The notes under the pieces: generated by a model
What the model was told of the DNA's origin: nothing
Seen by the model: only the letters and a program-made list of their open reading frames with translations
The model's database searches: none
Made by a program: the position numbers and the translations under genes
NCBI RefSeq assembly: GCF_016907775.1
Contig: NZ_JAFBCO010000001.1
Span: 1,736,001-1,800,000, forward strand
DNA from: Pseudoglutamicibacter cumminsii
GTDB lineage: Bacteria; Actinomycetota; Actinomycetes; Actinomycetales; Micrococcaceae
Length of the DNA stretch: 64,000 nucleotides
Direction of reading: 5' to 3'
Shown here: positions 1 through 8,102 of the stretch, in pieces
Numbering within the stretch: position 1 is the stretch's first letter
How the letters are laid out: each line of letters begins with the position of its first letter

Positions 1-743
1 TTGACCGCCAGAATCTGGTGCTTGTCTTTCAACTGGTGTAGGCCGTGGGTGCGCCGCCATGGATCCTTACGCGGCTGCGGGCCAGGCTTGAGGCGTTCAT
101 ACTCGAACTCTTCAAGAGCTAAATCCCACTTCTTCTGACCCCGAAGAAGCTTCTCAAGCTGATTCCGCAACTCGATCAAAACCTCAACATCGAGCGCGGC
201 GTAATTCAGCCAGTCCTCCGGCAACGGCCGCATCGACCAATCGGCAGCCGAATGCTCTTTCGCCAAACGGACGCCCAGCATCGTCTCAGTCACGTACGCC
301 AAACCTACGCGTGGCAGACCCGCTAGACGGGCGGCGAGCTCGGTGTCGAAAAGCGTGTTCGGCTGTAGCTCGAGCTCACGCAAGCACGGCAAATCCTGGT
401 GCGCCGCGTGCAAAATCCATTCCGCATCCGCGAGCGCCTCGTTCACATCCAGAAGATCGTCGAACGCCTCAGGATCAATCAGGAACGTGCCAGCGCCAGC
501 CCTGCGCAGCTGAACCAAGAACGCGCGCTGACCGTAACGGAAACCGGAAGCCCGCTCTGCATCGACCGCTACAGGGCCGTGCCCTTCACGCAACTGAATG
601 ACCGCGTTATCGAGTGCGGCCCGCGTCGAAATCACCGGTGGGATCCCCTCGGCGGGGGAGTCAAGAAGGGGGAGGTCTGAAGGCTCGCGCTCCGGGAACT
701 GGCCAGAGGCGAGAAGGGCTGCCGGCGGTGGATCAAGCTTCAT
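1..743 (-). CDS. rnd: Ribonuclease D (HRDC-domain 3'-5' exonuclease), C-terminus cut off
   Basis: This leftward gene runs off the left edge; about 247 N-terminal residues are visible. The reverse-strand translation shows a DEDD-type 3'-5' exonuclease fold: VAVDAERASGFRYGQ carries the first acidic pair (residues about 60-75), followed by HAAHQDLPCL and, near residue 185, NYAALDVEVL. The family trims stable RNAs such as tRNA precursors; the C-terminal HRDC domain expected in this family begins near the edge. The start at 743 is preferred because TAGTAT at 757-762 (reverse strand) looks like a -10 box and leaves a short leader containing AGAAG. An in-frame ATG at 758 overlaps that box. DUF3000 lies just upstream, a common actinobacterial pairing. 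Confidence 0.9.
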   Translation of the reverse strand, partial: MKLDPPPAALLASGQFPEREPSDLPLLDSPAEGIPPVISTRAALDNAVIQLREGHGPVAVDAERASGFRYGQRAFLVQLRRAGAGTFLIDPEAFDDLLDVNEALADAEWILHAAHQDLPCLRELELQPNTLFDTELAARLAGLPRVGLAYVTETMLGVRLAKEHSAADWSMRPLPEDWLNYAALDVEVLIELRNQLEKLLRGQKKWDLALEEFEYERLKPGPQPRKDPWRRTHGLHQLKDKHQILAV

Positions 744-823
744 GGTTCTTCTGATCATACTAAGGAGTAGCCACGCTCAAGGGGCAACGCCCGATGTGGA
801 AGCCAGCTCAGCATGCTTGGCAC

Positions 824-1423
824 CTAGGTGAGCCGGACGTTGGGCATCGGTGTGACGCCGTCTTCCATAGGAGGCAGGCCCGCGAAGGAGCACACCATGT
901 CGCACCACGCTTCGAGCTGGTTTTGGACGTTGTAATCCTCAGGTGTCCACGAGGCTCGAAGCTCGATGTCGACGCGTTCAGGCTGTTGCGCGAGGTCGCC
1001 GAAGTTCTCGCTCAACGCACGCGTGGCTGTGCCGCCGGCCCGGCGATAAGGTGCACCGTGTTCCTCAAGCGCTTCCACCAGCCACGTCCACGCAACCGAT
1101 GCGGCGAGCTGATCGTTACCCATCTCGCCGTCCACCTCGGCGCGGATGTAGGTCACGATCCGCATCGTTCCATCCCACACGGGATTACCTTGTGGATCGA
1201 ACAGCAAAATGAATCGACCCGTCGCGAGCTCATCATCCCCGTGGGGGTCCGCGACATTCGCCTTTAACGCGACGGCGTATGGAGCCAAGCGCTTAGGGGC
1301 AGGGATCTCCTCAAGCGTCATCTCAGGACGCACCAAGGCGCGCTTCAGACCGTCCAGCACCAACGAAAATTCGTGCGGGACGCCGGCTGAACCCAACCGT
1401 GCTGTCTCTGCGCTAAAACTCAC
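824..1423 (-). CDS. DUF3000 domain-containing protein
   Basis: A 199-aa soluble protein with a GTG start and no signal peptide or membrane segment. The sequence matches the actinobacterial DUF3000 family as I recall it, for example the N-terminal stretch FSLVLDGLKRALVRPEMTLEEI and the core LFDPQGNPVWDGTMRI. Its function is unknown. It sits directly upstream of RNase D on the same strand, a conserved neighbourhood in actinobacteria, so a link to RNA metabolism is possible but only inferred. A TAAGCT hexamer ends 6 nt before the GTG and there is no Shine-Dalgarno, so the transcript is probably leaderless. Confidence 0.8.
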   Translation of the reverse strand: MSFSAETARLGSAGVPHEFSLVLDGLKRALVRPEMTLEEIPAPKRLAPYAVALKANVADPHGDDELATGRFILLFDPQGNPVWDGTMRIVTYIRAEVDGEMGNDQLAASVAWTWLVEALEEHGAPYRRAGGTATRALSENFGDLAQQPERVDIELRASWTPEDYNVQNQLEAWCDMVCSFAGLPPMEDGVTPMPNVRLT

Positions 1424-1429
1424 ACAGCT

Positions 1430-1435
1430 AGCTTA
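1430..1435 (-). promoter_or_regulatory. -10 hexamer of DUF3000 gene (leaderless type)
   Basis: On the reverse strand TAAGCT is followed by six bases and then the GTG start, so transcription would begin at or next to the start codon. No clear -35 is visible. Confidence 0.5.
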
Positions 1436-1581
1436 TGAAACACGAAAACCTTTTGGTGACGGCACGCCGGTAACGCAGGGCAGAGGCTCGCCAACAGGCG
1501 GTGGGAGATAGGCCGGCGCCGATCTAGCGACTTCTCGACACCTACACAACGCCTACGCAGCGCGAGGGTATTGAACTGGAC

Positions 1582-1995
1582 CTAAACGGGCTTTTGAACC
1601 AAGCAGATCGAATTGATGCAATAACGCTGATCCGTTGGAGTGTCGAACCCCTCGCCTTCAAAAACGTGCCCCAGGTGCGAATCACAGTTCGCGCAACGCA
1701 CCTCAACACGGCGCATACCCAACGAGTTGTCGACCAAGTAACGGATCGCATCGGAATTCTCCGGCGCATAAAACGCGGGCCAGCCGCAGCGGGCATCAAA
1801 CTTCGTGTCCGAAGAAAACAGCTCCGCACCGCAGGCACGGCACGCATACACCGCATCGGTCGTGTCATTCGTGTAAGCGCCCGTGCCCGGACGCTCCGTG
1901 CCGGCCTGACGCAACACGGCATACTCTTCAGGGCTCAACTGCTCACGCCACGCGGCGTCACCGCGGCCCAGCGGATCTTCAACAGGAGAATGCAT
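1582..1995 (-). CDS. msrB: Peptide-methionine (R)-S-oxide reductase MsrB
   Basis: A 137-aa cytosolic repair enzyme that reduces methionine-R-sulfoxide in proteins. Zinc-binding CxxC pairs are visible at residues 52/55 (ACRAC) and 101/104 (CANC). The catalytic cysteine lies in RYCINS (Cys126), and the HLGHVFEGEG signature precedes it. The length is normal for a stand-alone MsrB. The ATG is preceded 6 nt upstream by TAGACT with no ribosome-binding site, which suggests a leaderless message. It diverges from the alpha/beta hydrolase gene to its right. Confidence 0.95.
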   Translation of the reverse strand: MHSPVEDPLGRGDAAWREQLSPEEYAVLRQAGTERPGTGAYTNDTTDAVYACRACGAELFSSDTKFDARCGWPAFYAPENSDAIRYLVDNSLGMRRVEVRCANCDSHLGHVFEGEGFDTPTDQRYCINSICLVQKPV

Positions 1996-2001
1996 GTATC
2001 C

Positions 2002-2007
2002 AGTCTA
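2002..2007 (-). promoter_or_regulatory. -10 hexamer of msrB (leaderless type)
   Basis: TAGACT on the reverse strand ends six bases before the msrB ATG. The spacing fits a transcript starting at the start codon. Confidence 0.55.
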
Positions 2008-2066
2008 GGAGGGGCATGCACAGAACTAGCGAGACATTACCTCTGGCAGCGACGGATGTAAGTGAG

Positions 2067-3284
2067 ATGATGGGGGACATGGGATCCGGAGCGAAGAAGT
2101 CACCGTGCACTGGCTCACGTATGAGCCCATCATCGTGGGCCGCTGTGGGGCTCGGCGCGGGAATCATCGGCACAGGCGTCATCACTGGACTCGCTTCGCT
2201 GTTCGCTCGCGCCGTCGTCACTCCGTCACGCAACAACGCCGACGAGGTGAAGATCCTCGGCGTTGGCCGCGACCACATCGGTGGCTACGTCGATCTGCAA
2301 ACGCGTGACCCTCAAGCCACCGCACCCGGGTGCTACTCGCTGTGGTTCAACAATCAGTCCGGGCACGCGAAAATCGGCGACATCATCTCCACATCATCTG
2401 GAACGCACGTGCGCCGCCGCATCATCAGCATCGACCGTGGCGACCTCGCCCACGCAACCCACGGAAGTATCGGCGGCAACTACTTCATCGACCCCACCGA
2501 CGCCGGCGTCCTCGCAACTGACGTCCACGTACCGCTCACAGCCGGGCCAGCACCTGCATGGCTTGTCGAGGGCGATCAACACGCAGACACCTGGGCGATC
2601 CTGATTCACGGCCGCGGAGCAACACGCCTCGAAACCCTGCGCGGACTCAAACCACTCAGCGATCTCGGGCTCACCGTGCTGTCGATGAGCTACCGCAACG
2701 ACGGCGAAGGCCCCGAAGTCAACAACGGCCGGTACGGGCTCGGTGCAACAGAGTGGCACGATGTGGACGCTGCCATTGGGTATGCGCTCAGCCAAGGCGC
2801 GCGCGACGTTGTGCTCGTGGGCTGGTCGATGGGTGGTGCGATCGCTTTGCGGACGCTCGAGCTATCGCGGTTCCGCCACCGCATCCGTGCTCTCGCGCTC
2901 ACCGGTCCCGCCGTCGACTGGTTCGAAATCCTGCGCTACCAAGCGAAAATTAACAACATCCCGTACCTCTCCGGGCGGATCGGCGGGTGGATGCTCGGCC
3001 AGCCCATCGGTAAGAAACTCACCGGGCTGACCGCGCCCATCGACCTCAACGCGCTCAACTGGGTTGAACGTGCCGGCAACATCGAGACTCCAGTGCTGAT
3101 TCAGCATTCGCGTGACGACGGCTTCGTGCCTTTCATCTCCTCCGAACGGCTAGCGAAAAAGAATCCGCGCTACGTGACCCTCGTGCCGTTCACGCGCGCA
3201 GGGCACGTACGTGAGTGGAACGTCGACCCGCAGAAGTGGGAAACAACTCTCAAGGGCTGGATGCGTGCAACCTTGAAGATATGA
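2067..3284 (+). CDS. Membrane-anchored alpha/beta hydrolase
   Basis: A 405-aa serine hydrolase-fold protein. An N-terminal hydrophobic helix (residues about 24-46, WAAVGLGAGIIGTGVITGLA) anchors it or acts as a signal. The catalytic triad is visible: the nucleophile elbow GWSMGG near residue 251, Asp in HSRDDGFVP near 350 and His in RAGHVREWN near 379, with an oxyanion stretch ILIHGRGATR before them. The substrate is unknown; an esterase, lipase or peptidase are all possible. The start is uncertain: ATGs lie at 2016 (AGGAGGGG directly in front but only 3 nt away), 2067, 2070 and 2079. The gene ends at a strong hairpin. Confidence 0.85.
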   Translation: MMGDMGSGAKKSPCTGSRMSPSSWAAVGLGAGIIGTGVITGLASLFARAVVTPSRNNADEVKILGVGRDHIGGYVDLQTRDPQATAPGCYSLWFNNQSGHAKIGDIISTSSGTHVRRRIISIDRGDLAHATHGSIGGNYFIDPTDAGVLATDVHVPLTAGPAPAWLVEGDQHADTWAILIHGRGATRLETLRGLKPLSDLGLTVLSMSYRNDGEGPEVNNGRYGLGATEWHDVDAAIGYALSQGARDVVLVGWSMGGAIALRTLELSRFRHRIRALALTGPAVDWFEILRYQAKINNIPYLSGRIGGWMLGQPIGKKLTGLTAPIDLNALNWVERAGNIETPVLIQHSRDDGFVPFISSERLAKKNPRYVTLVPFTRAGHVREWNVDPQKWETTLKGWMRATLKI

Positions 3285-3310
3285 CAGAAAACCTTGTTGC
3301 TCTCACGCGA

Positions 3311-3346
3311 AGACGCGCCCGCCCTGACAAAGGGGCGGGCGCGTCT
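3311..3346 (+). terminator. Intrinsic terminator of the hydrolase gene
   Basis: A perfect 14-bp GC-rich stem (AGACGCGCCCGCCC and its complement) with an 8-nt loop, followed by TTTAA, lies 27 nt after the stop codon. Confidence 0.85.
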
Positions 3347-3391
3347 TTAAAGCTCTAAACGTGCCGGAGCGGGGCTAGTACTCGAACCGGA

Positions 3392-3826
3392 TTAGGCGTC
3401 AGCGAGTTCCTTACGTACACGGTTCTTGATTCGACCCAGCATGGCCGTCATGCCGCGCAAACGCAACGGCGAAACCGCGCGCGCCAAACCAATGGTTGAG
3501 GGGTAGTCATCCGGGGTCTCCAGGACCTCCTCGGCAGGCAGGCCATGCAACCCCTCAACCAAGACGCCAGCGAAACCGCGCGTCGTTGGAGCCTCCGGCG
3601 GTGCCGTGATGAACACGCCTACCGTGTGGTCCGCGTCGTCGGCGACCTCAACCGTCAAAAACACAGGCGACTGGCACTCAATCACCTGTTCAAGCTCGGC
3701 GTCCTGATAACGCTCCGGGAGCTCCGGAAGGTTATCCGAAAACTCAAGCAACAGCTCAAGACGCTGCGGTTCAGGTAACGCGTTAAAATCCTCGGCGATC
3801 TCCGTCAAAGCAGTTGGCAAAGCCAT
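3392..3826 (-). CDS. sufE: SufE-family sulfur acceptor
   Basis: A 144-aa SufE-like protein. The active-site cysteine that accepts persulfide sulfur is Cys51 in VIECQSPVF, matching the family's CQS motif, and the C-terminal RLRGMTAMLGRI helix is also typical. It lies 12 nt downstream of a rhodanese gene on the same strand, with AGGAGG 9 nt before the ATG. This rhodanese-SufE arrangement is common in actinobacteria, and suggests sulfur is passed between the two for Fe-S cluster or thio-cofactor synthesis. The link to a particular cysteine desulfurase cannot be seen here. Confidence 0.9.
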   Translation of the reverse strand: MALPTALTEIAEDFNALPEPQRLELLLEFSDNLPELPERYQDAELEQVIECQSPVFLTVEVADDADHTVGVFITAPPEAPTTRGFAGVLVEGLHGLPAEEVLETPDDYPSTIGLARAVSPLRLRGMTAMLGRIKNRVRKELADA

Positions 3827-3838
3827 AGAAACTACCTC

Positions 3839-4756
3839 CTAAGCGTTGCGTGCCGCGGAAGCCGGAACAGTGCCAGGCTCCTCGCCCAACACGATAGGGA
3901 CACCCACAACGTTGCCCCACTCAGTCCACGAGCCGTCATAGTTACGGACGTTCTCAAAACCAAGCGCATACTTCAAAATGAACCACGTCAACGCGGAGCG
4001 CTCACCGATGCGGCAATAAGCAATCACATCATCGCCGGATTTCAAACCAGCCTTGTCCATGTACAGAGCCTCGAGCTCAGCGCGCGGCTTGATCACCGAG
4101 CCCTCACCAACGGCACTTGACCACGGAATCGAGGCCGCCGTCGGAATGTGGCCGCCACGCAACGCACCTTCCTCCGGGTAGTCCGGCATGTGCGTGCGCT
4201 CGCCCGTGTACTCCTGCGGGGAACGGACATCGATCAGCGGCGTGGTGCCCAGCAACGAAAGAACCTCAGGCAAGAAGACACGCAACGTCGAATCGTCGCG
4301 CTCAACCACCGGGTAGTCCGTCGCCGCACGCTGTGGAACCTCGCGGGTCAGGGCACGGCCCTCAGCGATCCACTTATCGCGACCACCATCCATCAAGCGA
4401 ACATCCGGGTGACCGAACAGTTCCAAGACCCACAGTGCATAAGCCGCCCACCAGTTCGACTTATCGCCGTAGACCACGATCGTGTCATCGCGGCTGATGC
4501 CCTTGCGACTCAACAGGGCAGCCAGACCCTCGCCGTCGACGTAATCACGGGTCACCGCATCGTTGAGTTCTGTGTGCCAATCCAACTTGACCGCGCCCTC
4601 GATATGGCCGGTCTCATACAAAAGAACATCCTCATCGGACTCGACGATCACGATGCCGGGCTCGTTCAGGTGATCCTCAACCCACTGGGTGGTCACCAGT
4701 TTCTCCGGGTGCGCATATTGCGCATGACGAGCTTCCTCCGTCAAAACCTCTGACAT
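3839..4756 (-). CDS. sseA: Sulfurtransferase, tandem rhodanese (SseA-like)
   Basis: A 305-aa protein with two rhodanese domains. The N-terminal one is inactive (the active-site position reads [11 protein letters not shown]), and the C-terminal one carries the catalytic loop YCRIGERS near residue 248. The family moves sulfane sulfur from thiosulfate or mercaptopyruvate to an acceptor. AAGGAG stands before the ATG, and the gene is the first of a two-gene unit with sufE. The CRxGxR loop favours a thiosulfate sulfurtransferase over a mercaptopyruvate enzyme, but this is inference. Confidence 0.9.
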   Translation of the reverse strand: MSEVLTEEARHAQYAHPEKLVTTQWVEDHLNEPGIVIVESDEDVLLYETGHIEGAVKLDWHTELNDAVTRDYVDGEGLAALLSRKGISRDDTIVVYGDKSNWWAAYALWVLELFGHPDVRLMDGGRDKWIAEGRALTREVPQRAATDYPVVERDDSTLRVFLPEVLSLLGTTPLIDVRSPQEYTGERTHMPDYPEEGALRGGHIPTAASIPWSSAVGEGSVIKPRAELEALYMDKAGLKSGDDVIAYCRIGERSALTWFILKYALGFENVRNYDGSWTEWGNVVGVPIVLGEEPGTVPASAARNA

Positions 4757-5050
4757 AACTGAACGATCTCCTTAAAGTCTGTTCACGTCCGGACCCGAAG
4801 CCGGCATCATGCCAGCCGGGAAATGCACCTATTCAGAACAACCTGCACCCACTCAGAACAACAACAGAGCGGGCGTAATGATTCCCTCCCAGCCTAATGA
4901 CAAACAAAACGCCGGACAGAAGTAGCACACACAAAAGGAAACATTCACAAGATTGCGTAAGATCGCAGGCAGAGACATCGTCGATTGTGCGCCGCGAGGT
5001 GCACGCTGAGTCTGCAATTGAGACACCGCTATCTGAGGGAAAGCATCTAC
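4757..5050. other. Divergent spacer between sseA and zapE
   Basis: The 294-bp region has no convincing gene. It holds two tandem 20-bp units at 4824-4863 and must contain the promoters of both flanking genes. It is more A-rich than its surroundings near 4860-4960. No clear -35/-10 pair was found. Confidence 0.6.
4824..4863. repeat. Two tandem 20-bp units
   Basis: TGCACCTATTCAGAACAACC is followed directly by a copy differing at three positions. It lies in the sseA-zapE spacer. Confidence 0.7.
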
Positions 5051-6094
5051 GTGGCAACCATTCACAAGTTGACCGACATTACTCCCAACGTCGCCGCAGA
5101 GGCGCTCCTTGACGGTATGCACCCGTCGTACCGGTTTGGTGAGGTGTCTTTCGACACATACATCCCGGACCCTTCTCAGCCGAGCCAGGCCGCTGCGGTG
5201 AAGCGTTTGCAGGAGTTCGCCGAGGCCGTCAACGCGGATGCTTCGCCATCTAAAGGCCTCATGAAGTTGTTCGGCAAGAAGAAAAAGGCGAAGGGACCGG
5301 CGGGTATTTATCTCGACGGCGGCTTCGGTGTCGGTAAGACCCACCTTTTGGCGTCGCTGTGGCACGCGACGGAAGGCAAGCGCGCATTCGGCACGTTTGT
5401 TGAGTACACGAACCTCGTGGGTGCCCTCACGTTCCCGCGCGCGGTTGAGATCCTCAAGACCTACAACCTCGTGTGCATCGACGAGTTCGAGCTCGACGAC
5501 CCGGGCGACACTGTCTTGATGTCCCGCTTGATGCGCGAACTGGCCGACGCCGGGGTCAAGCTGGCGGCGACATCGAACACTTTGCCTGGTGCGTTGGGGG
5601 AGGGCCGATTCGCAGCCCAGGACTTCCAGCGTGAGATCCAGGTTTTGGCGGATCAGTTCGAGATCATCCGCGTGGACGGTGAGGATTACCGTCACCGTGG
5701 TCTCCCTGACGCTCCTGAGCCGATGGCTGACGGTGAGCTGTTGTCGTTTGCTGAGGAACGTTACCCGGATGCTCACATCGCTGAGGATGACTTCCCGCAG
5801 CTCGTGGATCACTTGTCTAAGGTTCACCCGTCGCGTTACCGCAAGCTTCTGAGCGATACCGATGTGCTGGTCCTGCATAACGTCGAGACCATCACTAACC
5901 AGGCCATCGCGTTGCGGTTTGTGGTTTTCGCTGACCGCCTCTACGACAAGGACGTGCCAATCGTCGCTTCCGGCGAGTCCTTCGACCACCTCTTCACCGA
6001 AGAAATGATGGCCGGCGGCTACATGAAGAAATACTTCCGCGCTGTGTCTCGTTTGACCGCGCTGGTCCGCGAAGGCCAGGGCGCCGCATCCTAA
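5051..6094 (+). CDS. zapE: AFG1/ZapE-family ATPase
   Basis: A 347-aa P-loop ATPase of the ZapE/AFG1 family, related in E. coli to Z-ring constriction. Walker A is GGFGVGKTH near residues 90-99, Walker B is LVCIDEFEL near 141-149, and sensor motif AATSNTLP follows. The GTG start is preferred over upstream in-frame codons because homology begins at ATIHKLTD and GAGGGA lies 10 nt ahead. A lysine-rich patch (FGKKKKAKGP, residues about 75-84) just before the P-loop is unusual but lies in a variable linker. It is a single-gene unit followed by two hairpins. Confidence 0.9.
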   Translation: MATIHKLTDITPNVAAEALLDGMHPSYRFGEVSFDTYIPDPSQPSQAAAVKRLQEFAEAVNADASPSKGLMKLFGKKKKAKGPAGIYLDGGFGVGKTHLLASLWHATEGKRAFGTFVEYTNLVGALTFPRAVEILKTYNLVCIDEFELDDPGDTVLMSRLMRELADAGVKLAATSNTLPGALGEGRFAAQDFQREIQVLADQFEIIRVDGEDYRHRGLPDAPEPMADGELLSFAEERYPDAHIAEDDFPQLVDHLSKVHPSRYRKLLSDTDVLVLHNVETITNQAIALRFVVFADRLYDKDVPIVASGESFDHLFTEEMMAGGYMKKYFRAVSRLTALVREGQGAAS

Positions 6095-6115
6095 TCGACA
6101 CTGAATCCTGAACGC

Positions 6116-6157
6116 ACGTCCTAGCGTCTGGTGCGTTGTTGCCGGGCGCTAGGACGT
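6116..6157. repeat. Inverted repeat downstream of zapE
   Basis: Eleven-base arms ACGTCCTAGCG and its complement are separated by 20 nt. It could help 3'-end formation of zapE together with the stronger hairpin at 6190-6230. Confidence 0.55.
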
Positions 6158-6189
6158 AGCCTTGTACTTAGCGCGGCTCGTGCTTAACG

Positions 6190-6230
6190 CGGAAGGCCGG
6201 GAACATCGTTTTGATGTTCCCGGCCTTCCG
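6190..6230. terminator. Strong hairpin between zapE and the tRNA operon
   Basis: A perfect 18-bp stem (CGGAAGGCCGGGAACATC and complement) with loop GTTTT. It lies after zapE on the forward strand and 7 nt beyond the 3' end of the last tRNA on the reverse strand, so it probably terminates both converging transcripts. It has no long U-run. Confidence 0.75.
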
Positions 6231-6237
6231 TCTTGCG

Positions 6238-6311
6238 AGCGGACAACGGGATTCGAACCCGCGACCTCCACCTTGGCAAGGTGGCGCTCTAGCCAGCTGA
6301 GCTATGTCCGC
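6238..6311 (-). tRNA. tRNA-Gly (GCC), copy 1
   Basis: The reverse strand folds as a full cloverleaf: acceptor GCGGACA paired with TGTCCGC, discriminator U, anticodon stem-loop CCACC-TTGCCAA-GGTGG (anticodon GCC) and T arm GCGGGTTCGAATCCCG. CCA is not encoded. It is the last gene of a four-tRNA operon and is identical to the copy at 6601-6674. Confidence 0.97.
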
Positions 6312-6382
6312 GAATGACAGTCCAGTTCAGGACCGTATTTATAAAAACCGTGGTTCCGTTCTCAACAGAACCGTGGTTCTCG

Positions 6383-6454
6383 TGCGCGATACTGGGTTCG
6401 AACCAGTGACCTCTTCCGTGTCAAGGAAGCGCGCTACCGCTGCGCCAATCGCGC
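6383..6454 (-). tRNA. tRNA-Val (GAC)
   Basis: Acceptor GCGCGAT paired with ATCGCGC, discriminator A; the anticodon loop TTGACAC between CTTCC and GGAAG gives anticodon GAC; T arm ACTGG-TTCGAAC-CCAGT. CCA is not encoded. It is the third gene of the tRNA operon. Confidence 0.96.
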
Positions 6455-6481
6455 CTATTCAGGCTGCAAATCACTTAGTGG

Positions 6482-6552
6482 AGGTGGGGACGGGATTCGA
6501 ACCCGCGTATACGGCTTTGCAGGCCGCTGCCTCGCCTCTCGGCCACCCCACC
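6482..6552 (-). tRNA. tRNA-Cys (GCA)
   Basis: Acceptor GGTGGGG paired with CCCCACC, discriminator U; anticodon loop CTGCAAA gives GCA; T arm CGGGTTCGAATCCCG. CCA is not encoded. It is the second gene of the tRNA operon. Confidence 0.96.
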
Positions 6553-6600
6553 ACATCCGTAACAAGTACGGTGCCCTTGCGGGCCAGCAAGTGGTTTGCG

Positions 6601-6674
6601 AGCGGACAACGGGATTCGAACCCGCGACCTCCACCTTGGCAAGGTGGCGCTCTAGCCAGCTGAGCTATGTCCGC
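6601..6674 (-). tRNA. tRNA-Gly (GCC), copy 2
   Basis: Identical in sequence to the tRNA-Gly at 6238-6311, including a few flanking 3' bases. It is the promoter-proximal gene of the operon. Confidence 0.97.
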
Positions 6675-6741
6675 ATGTGGTGTCACCCGCGGTTCGTTTC
6701 CTGTTCGGAAAGCGTTTCCGCTGTGATGCCAACGAGTGATT

Positions 6742-6771
6742 ACTCTAGACCAGTTTTTACCGCTTTGCCAA
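6742..6771 (-). promoter_or_regulatory. Promoter of the Gly-Cys-Val-Gly tRNA operon
   Basis: The reverse strand has TTGGCA (6771-6766), an 18-bp spacer and TAGAGT (6747-6742). The first tRNA starts 67 nt further on. This is one of the two best -35/-10 pairs in the window. Confidence 0.7.
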
Positions 6772-6863
6772 ATCGGCTCAAACTAGGGGCGTGTCACTGG
6801 GGCAACGCAACCTTGGTGCTGCCCGGAATTCCGCGTAAACACCTATTGAATTATTCGACGAGA

Positions 6864-7343
6864 TTAGTTTCGTGGCACCGGCGGGCCGAGCCACAGCAGC
6901 GTCACAAACAGCACCGCCACGAAAGCAACTAGCAGCACAATCGCGAGCCATACGTGACGCAAGATCCATGCCTGCACGTGTTCGATAAAGCCGCGTGGCT
7001 CGTCGCCACCTGGAGCGAGCCGCCATCCGCCTTTCAAGAGCCCCTTGCGGTCAACGTAGAGGTCAAACGGCAGGGTCGCGAACGGCACAACGGCCAGTAA
7101 AACACCCGTTACACCGATGCGTGCAGGCCACTTCTGGTTGACCCACACGAAAACCGTCGACGTCGCGTAGCTCAGGAAGACGAAGCCGTGGATACCGCCG
7201 GCGATCGGCACGATGTTGGTGACATCGAGCGCGCGCAGGATCAGCGCGGCAATGAGCCCCGCCCACGTGAAGATCTCCGCGATCGCGAAGGTGCGGAAAA
7301 GCAGGCGCGGGGTGACGGCATGAGTCGGAGGTGTCGTTGTCAT
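6864..7343 (-). CDS. DUF3817 membrane protein
   Basis: A 159-aa integral membrane protein with four predicted segments: IAEIFTWAGLIAALIL, GIHGFVFLSYATSTVFVW, VTGVLLAVVPFATLPF and a C-terminal VWLAIVLLVAFVAVLFVTLL. The pattern matches the actinobacterial DUF3817 family (an N-terminal FR..AIAE..TW and a conserved GGIHGFVF). The C-terminal segment after residue about 120 extends beyond the usual DUF3817 core. Its function is unknown. It follows a DUF2871 gene by 53 nt and is probably co-transcribed with it. GGAG precedes the ATG by about 10 nt. Confidence 0.85.
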   Translation of the reverse strand: MTTTPPTHAVTPRLLFRTFAIAEIFTWAGLIAALILRALDVTNIVPIAGGIHGFVFLSYATSTVFVWVNQKWPARIGVTGVLLAVVPFATLPFDLYVDRKGLLKGGWRLAPGGDEPRGFIEHVQAWILRHVWLAIVLLVAFVAVLFVTLLWLGPPVPRN

Positions 7344-7396
7344 GAAGTGGTTGCTCCGGAGGTGGTCGATGCGGACTTGATTTTAGATGCGGACGC

Positions 7397-7846
7397 TTAT
7401 GCAGAGGCCGCTTCGGTAGCGCTAGATGCGGTTGCGCTGGTTTTGACGGCGCGGCGCAGTGCCACGAAGAAGACGATGAGGGCCGCTGTGATCGCGATGT
7501 GGCCAAGGCCTGCGATGCCGGAGATCATCGCGGAGGATTCCTTGCCGAGCACCGTGAGGGTTCCGTGCCAGATCATCATCGCAGAGGTTACGATGACACC
7601 CGCGTTGTAAAGCCAGAAGAACCAGCCGAACAGCTTAGGGCTTCGGGAGATCGCAAAAGCTTTCTCGATCACGAGGAAAATCAGGGACGCCATGAAGCCG
7701 AGCGCGAGCAAGTGCGTGTGGGCAACGCCGAGCTGAGTGAACTGGCCCTCTGGGAACTCGTTGATCTTGGTGAATTCACGATAAAACACGCCCGCGCTCA
7801 AGCCTGCGATCATGTAGATCAAGGATGCGTTGAGGAGCTTCTTCAC
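7397..7846 (-). CDS. DUF2871 membrane protein
   Basis: A 149-aa membrane protein with four hydrophobic helices and conserved histidines in GVAHTHLLALGFM and MMIWHGTL. This matches DUF2871, a small family distantly like haem-copper-type four-helix proteins; a haem or metal role is only inference. The GTG start has AAAGGAAG about 8 nt ahead. It is first in a two-gene unit with the DUF3817 gene. The tail after residue 132 is Ala/Thr/Ser-rich and probably disordered. Confidence 0.85.
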   Translation of the reverse strand: MKKLLNASLIYMIAGLSAGVFYREFTKINEFPEGQFTQLGVAHTHLLALGFMASLIFLVIEKAFAISRSPKLFGWFFWLYNAGVIVTSAMMIWHGTLTVLGKESSAMISGIAGLGHIAITAALIVFFVALRRAVKTSATASSATEAASA

Positions 7847-7893
7847 GGTTTTACTTCCTTTCGAACACCGCGCATGCTTTGAATCCGTGCATG

Positions 7894-7952
7894 GGCGCTG
7901 TGGCTTATGAGGTGCTGTGGTCTGGGGCGCAGTGGTTTATGTGGCGCTGTGG
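7894..7952. repeat. Four direct copies of GGCGCTGTGG
   Basis: GGCGCTGTGG or a one-base variant begins at 7894, 7911, 7926 and 7943, with spacing of 17, 15 and 17 bp. It lies in the 256-bp spacer between the DUF2871 gene (leftward) and the nuclease-like gene (rightward). It could be a row of protein-binding sites or a decayed tandem duplication. Confidence 0.65.
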
Positions 7953-8102
7953 TTTGACCTATGCCTCGATTCAACCCGCGCGCACGTCGTTAAACATCGC
8001 GATCAGTGTTGAAACCGGCCTCAACCTTTCGGTTGATAACGGTGATGGAATCGACCATGTTGTGGGAGCAAACTGTCAGGGGTAGGTGACACACTGGGGA
8101 GC

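Noticed and set aside
4853..5989. A 378-aa reverse open frame opposite zapE
   Set aside because: It covers a certain P-loop ATPase gene and has no recognisable domain.
6304..6686. Short open frames across the tRNA cluster in both directions
   Set aside because: They translate tRNA sequence (strings such as GFEPVTSS), a well-known source of false proteins.
7879..8085. A 68-aa forward open frame in the DUF2871-nuclease spacer
   Set aside because: It is built over the GGCGCTGTGG repeats, lacks a ribosome-binding site and resembles no family.
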